A stretch of 50,285 nucleotides of DNA from Pseudomonas sp. M47T1. GTDB taxonomy: Bacteria > Pseudomonadota > Gammaproteobacteria > Pseudomonadales > Pseudomonadaceae. The DNA lies in contig NZ_AJWX01000038.1 in assembly GCF_000263855.1 (NCBI RefSeq), positions 1 to 50,285 on the forward strand. The letters are read 5' to 3'. Every line of letters starts with the position of its first letter. Position 1 is the stretch's first letter. Position numbers and translations under genes: made by a program. The notes under the pieces are model-generated. The model was not told where the DNA came from. It worked only from the letters and a program-made list of their open reading frames with translations, and searched no databases. Below are positions 48,853 through 50,285 of the stretch, piece after piece.

Positions 48853-49923
48853 ATGAGCGAGCCGGTCAGGCGTGGCGCCAAGCGCGTCACAGGGAAGGGC
48901 GCATGGCGCCCCTGGATGGCATTGTCACTGGTGGCAGGTATTGCCCTGGGTGGCGTGGCGGGCAGTGCATGGGCGGCTGACCCTGCGCCTGCCGCACAGG
49001 TATGGTCCATCGAGTCGGGCAAGGCGCTTCGCAGCCTGATGCTGGACGTGGTGGCCGCCGGCCCGCGCCTGGTGGCGGTGGGCGATCGCGGGCACATTCT
49101 GTATTCCGACGACCATGGCCAAAGCTGGACCCAGGCCAAGGTGCCCACCCGCCAGTTGCTAACGGCGGTGTACTTCGTCGATGCCAAGCATGGTTGGGCG
49201 GTGGGCCACGACGCGCAAATCCTTGCCAGCGACGACGGTGGCGCCACCTGGACCAAGCAATTCGAAGACCTCAAGCGCCAGGCGCCGCTGCTGGACCTGT
49301 GGTTCAAGGACGCCAGCACCGGCTTTGCCGTGGGCGCCTATGGCGCCCTGTTGACCACCAGCGACGGTGGCCAGCACTGGCAGGACGTCAGCGACCGCAT
49401 CGATAACCCCGACCAGTTCCACTTCAACGCCATTGGCGCGGTGAAGGACAGCGGGTTGTTCATCGTCGGTGAGCAAGGCAGCCTTTTCCGTTCCCGGGAC
49501 TGGGGTCAGAGCTGGGAGAAAGTGCACGGCCCCTACGAGGGTTCATTGTTCGGCCTGCTGCCCACCGGCGAGCCGCAAACGCTGCTGGTGTACGGGTTGC
49601 GCGGCAACCTGTTCCGTTCCACCGACTTTGGCGATACCTGGGCCAACGTTCCCCTGCAAGGCCCGCGCGGGCCACTGGAGTTTGCCCTGTCTGGCGCCAC
49701 GCGCCTGGACGACGGCAGCCTGGTGCTGGTGGGCAACAGCGGTACGGTGTTGCGCAGCAATGACGACGGCAAGACCTTCAGCCTGTACAACCGCCCCGAT
49801 CGTCTGTCCCTTTCGGCAGTGACCGCCGGTGCCAATGGCACGCTGATTCTCGCCGGCCAAGGTGGCGTGCGCGTGACGGCCGCCACCGGCGCCGACCTCG
49901 GCCAGCAGGTGGGCCAACAATGA
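48853..49923 (+). CDS. YCF48-type beta-propeller protein
   Basis: A 356-residue exported protein. The signal sequence (about residues 19-41) ends A-W-A. Six or seven repeats of a propeller blade follow, each with G-x-x-G-x-(I/L)-x-x-S-x-D-x-G-x-x-W: GDRGHILYSDDHGQSW, GHDAQILASDDGGATW, GAYGALLTTSDGGQHW, GEQGSLFRSRDWGQSW, GLRGNLFRSTDFGDTW, GNSGTVLRSNDDGKTF. This is the YCF48/HCF136 pattern (photosystem-II assembly related). In Pseudomonas it sits in front of an RND transporter gene, so it is probably a periplasmic assembly or docking factor for it. It ends within 20 bases of the RND start. Confidence 0.88.
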   Translation: MSEPVRRGAKRVTGKGAWRPWMALSLVAGIALGGVAGSAWAADPAPAAQVWSIESGKALRSLMLDVVAAGPRLVAVGDRGHILYSDDHGQSWTQAKVPTRQLLTAVYFVDAKHGWAVGHDAQILASDDGGATWTKQFEDLKRQAPLLDLWFKDASTGFAVGAYGALLTTSDGGQHWQDVSDRIDNPDQFHFNAIGAVKDSGLFIVGEQGSLFRSRDWGQSWEKVHGPYEGSLFGLLPTGEPQTLLVYGLRGNLFRSTDFGDTWANVPLQGPRGPLEFALSGATRLDDGSLVLVGNSGTVLRSNDDGKTFSLYNRPDRLSLSAVTAGANGTLILAGQGGVRVTAATGADLGQQVGQQ

Positions 49924-49943
49924 CCATCCGGGAGCCGATTTCC

Positions 49944-50285
49944 ATGAGCAGCCACCACCAGGACAAGGCCACGTTCCTTGAACGCCTGATCTTCAACCAC
50001 CGCCCCGCCGTGATCATCCTTTGCCTGCTGGTGAGTATTTTCCTGTTCTGGCAGGCCACCTTGATTCGTCCCTCCACCAGCTTTGAAAAGATGATCCCGC
50101 TCAAGCACCCGTTCATCGAGCGCATGATCGAGCACCGCAATGACCTCGCCAACCTGGGCAATACCGTGCGCATCTCGGTGGAGGCGGTGAACGGTGACAT
50201 CTTCAACAAGGACTACATGGAGACCCTGCGCCAGATCAACGACGAGGCCTTCTACATTCCCGGCGTCGACCGCTCGGGCATGAAA
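49944..50285 (+). CDS. RND/MMPL family transporter, N-terminal fragment
   Basis: The first 114 codons of a large membrane protein, cut by the window edge. A short cytoplasmic start (M-S-S-H-H-Q-D-K-A-T-F-L-E-R-L-I-F-N) leads to one transmembrane helix at about 23-42 (I-I-L-C-L-L-V-S-I-F-L-F-W). The first periplasmic segment then begins S-F-E-K-M-I-P-L-K-H-P-F-I-E, typical of RND-superfamily exporters of the MMPL group. GGGAG (49930-49934) precedes ATG 49944. An upstream in-frame ATG at 49920 overlaps the YCF48 stop and is a fair alternative. Cargo unknown. Confidence 0.85.
   Translation, partial: MSSHHQDKATFLERLIFNHRPAVIILCLLVSIFLFWQATLIRPSTSFEKMIPLKHPFIERMIEHRNDLANLGNTVRISVEAVNGDIFNKDYMETLRQINDEAFYIPGVDRSGMK

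Overview
The window is a stretch of a Pseudomonas chromosome, most likely from the P. fluorescens lineage or a close relative. The gene order (DUF2062, comEC, exbBD, lpxK, kdsB, ptp, murB, rne/rluC, sppA, maf, yceD, rpmF, plsX, fabDG, acpP, fabF, pabC, mltG, tmk, holB, pilZ, tatD) is the classic pseudomonad order. The intergenic hairpins of the type GTGGGAG...CTCCCAC and GTAGGAGC...GCTCCTAC are typical Pseudomonas REP-like elements. The DNA is GC-rich and most coding sequence is tightly packed. No transposase, integrase, prophage or CRISPR array is visible.

Layout. (1) 1-7563: envelope genes: a DUF2062 membrane protein (minus), comEC, an exbB-exbD proton channel pair, lpxK, a Trm112-like protein, kdsB, a low-molecular-weight phosphatase and murB. 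The run from exbB to murB overlaps or nearly overlaps gene to gene and looks like one transcription unit. (2) 7695-8987: an isolated delta-60 repeat protein of more AT-rich composition, sitting between murB and rne. (3) 9274-14361: rne (minus) and rluC (plus) diverge from a small shared control region. rne has a very long leader. (4) 14351-22092: a HAD phosphatase, sppA, a Maf protein (minus), then the yceD-rpmF-plsX-fabD-fabG-acpP-fabF lipid synthesis cluster. (5) 22092-26885: pabC, mltG, tmk, holB, pilZ and tatD, overlapping or closely spaced. (6) 26886-27270: an intergenic region that appears to encode the RpoS-dependent small RNA RgsA on the minus strand, followed by a TetR regulator. (7) 28140-31402: moaA, a DUF4823 lipoprotein, DUF1285, a periplasmic cupin and an Arc-like ribbon-helix-helix protein, interspersed with repeats. 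(8) 31561-35245: tRNA-Asn and an aromatic/aspartate aminotransferase (both minus), then uvrB preceded by a perfect-core LexA box. (9) 35377-37262: an FlhB-like switch domain protein and a FliK-like protein (minus). (10) 37462-44804: the complete cytochrome c maturation operon ccmABCDEFGHI plus a proline-rich lipoprotein. (11) 44805-50285: a DUF1302 outer-membrane protein, a DUF1329 periplasmic protein, a YCF48-type beta-propeller and the start of an RND/MMPL transporter, which continues past the window edge.

How they work together. Regions 1, 4 and 5 supply the envelope: fatty acids, phospholipid precursors, LPS (lpxK, kdsB) and peptidoglycan (murB, mltG). Region 10 matures c-type cytochromes in the periplasm. 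Region 11 has the parts of a trans-envelope route for a hydrophobic molecule: inner-membrane pump, periplasmic lipid-binding fold, beta-propeller and outer-membrane barrel. Its cargo is unknown and it is the best candidate here for an undescribed system. The other notable non-coding content is the rne/rluC control region (overlapping promoters, a probable leaderless rluC mRNA and a structured leader of about 676 nt) and the RgsA locus.
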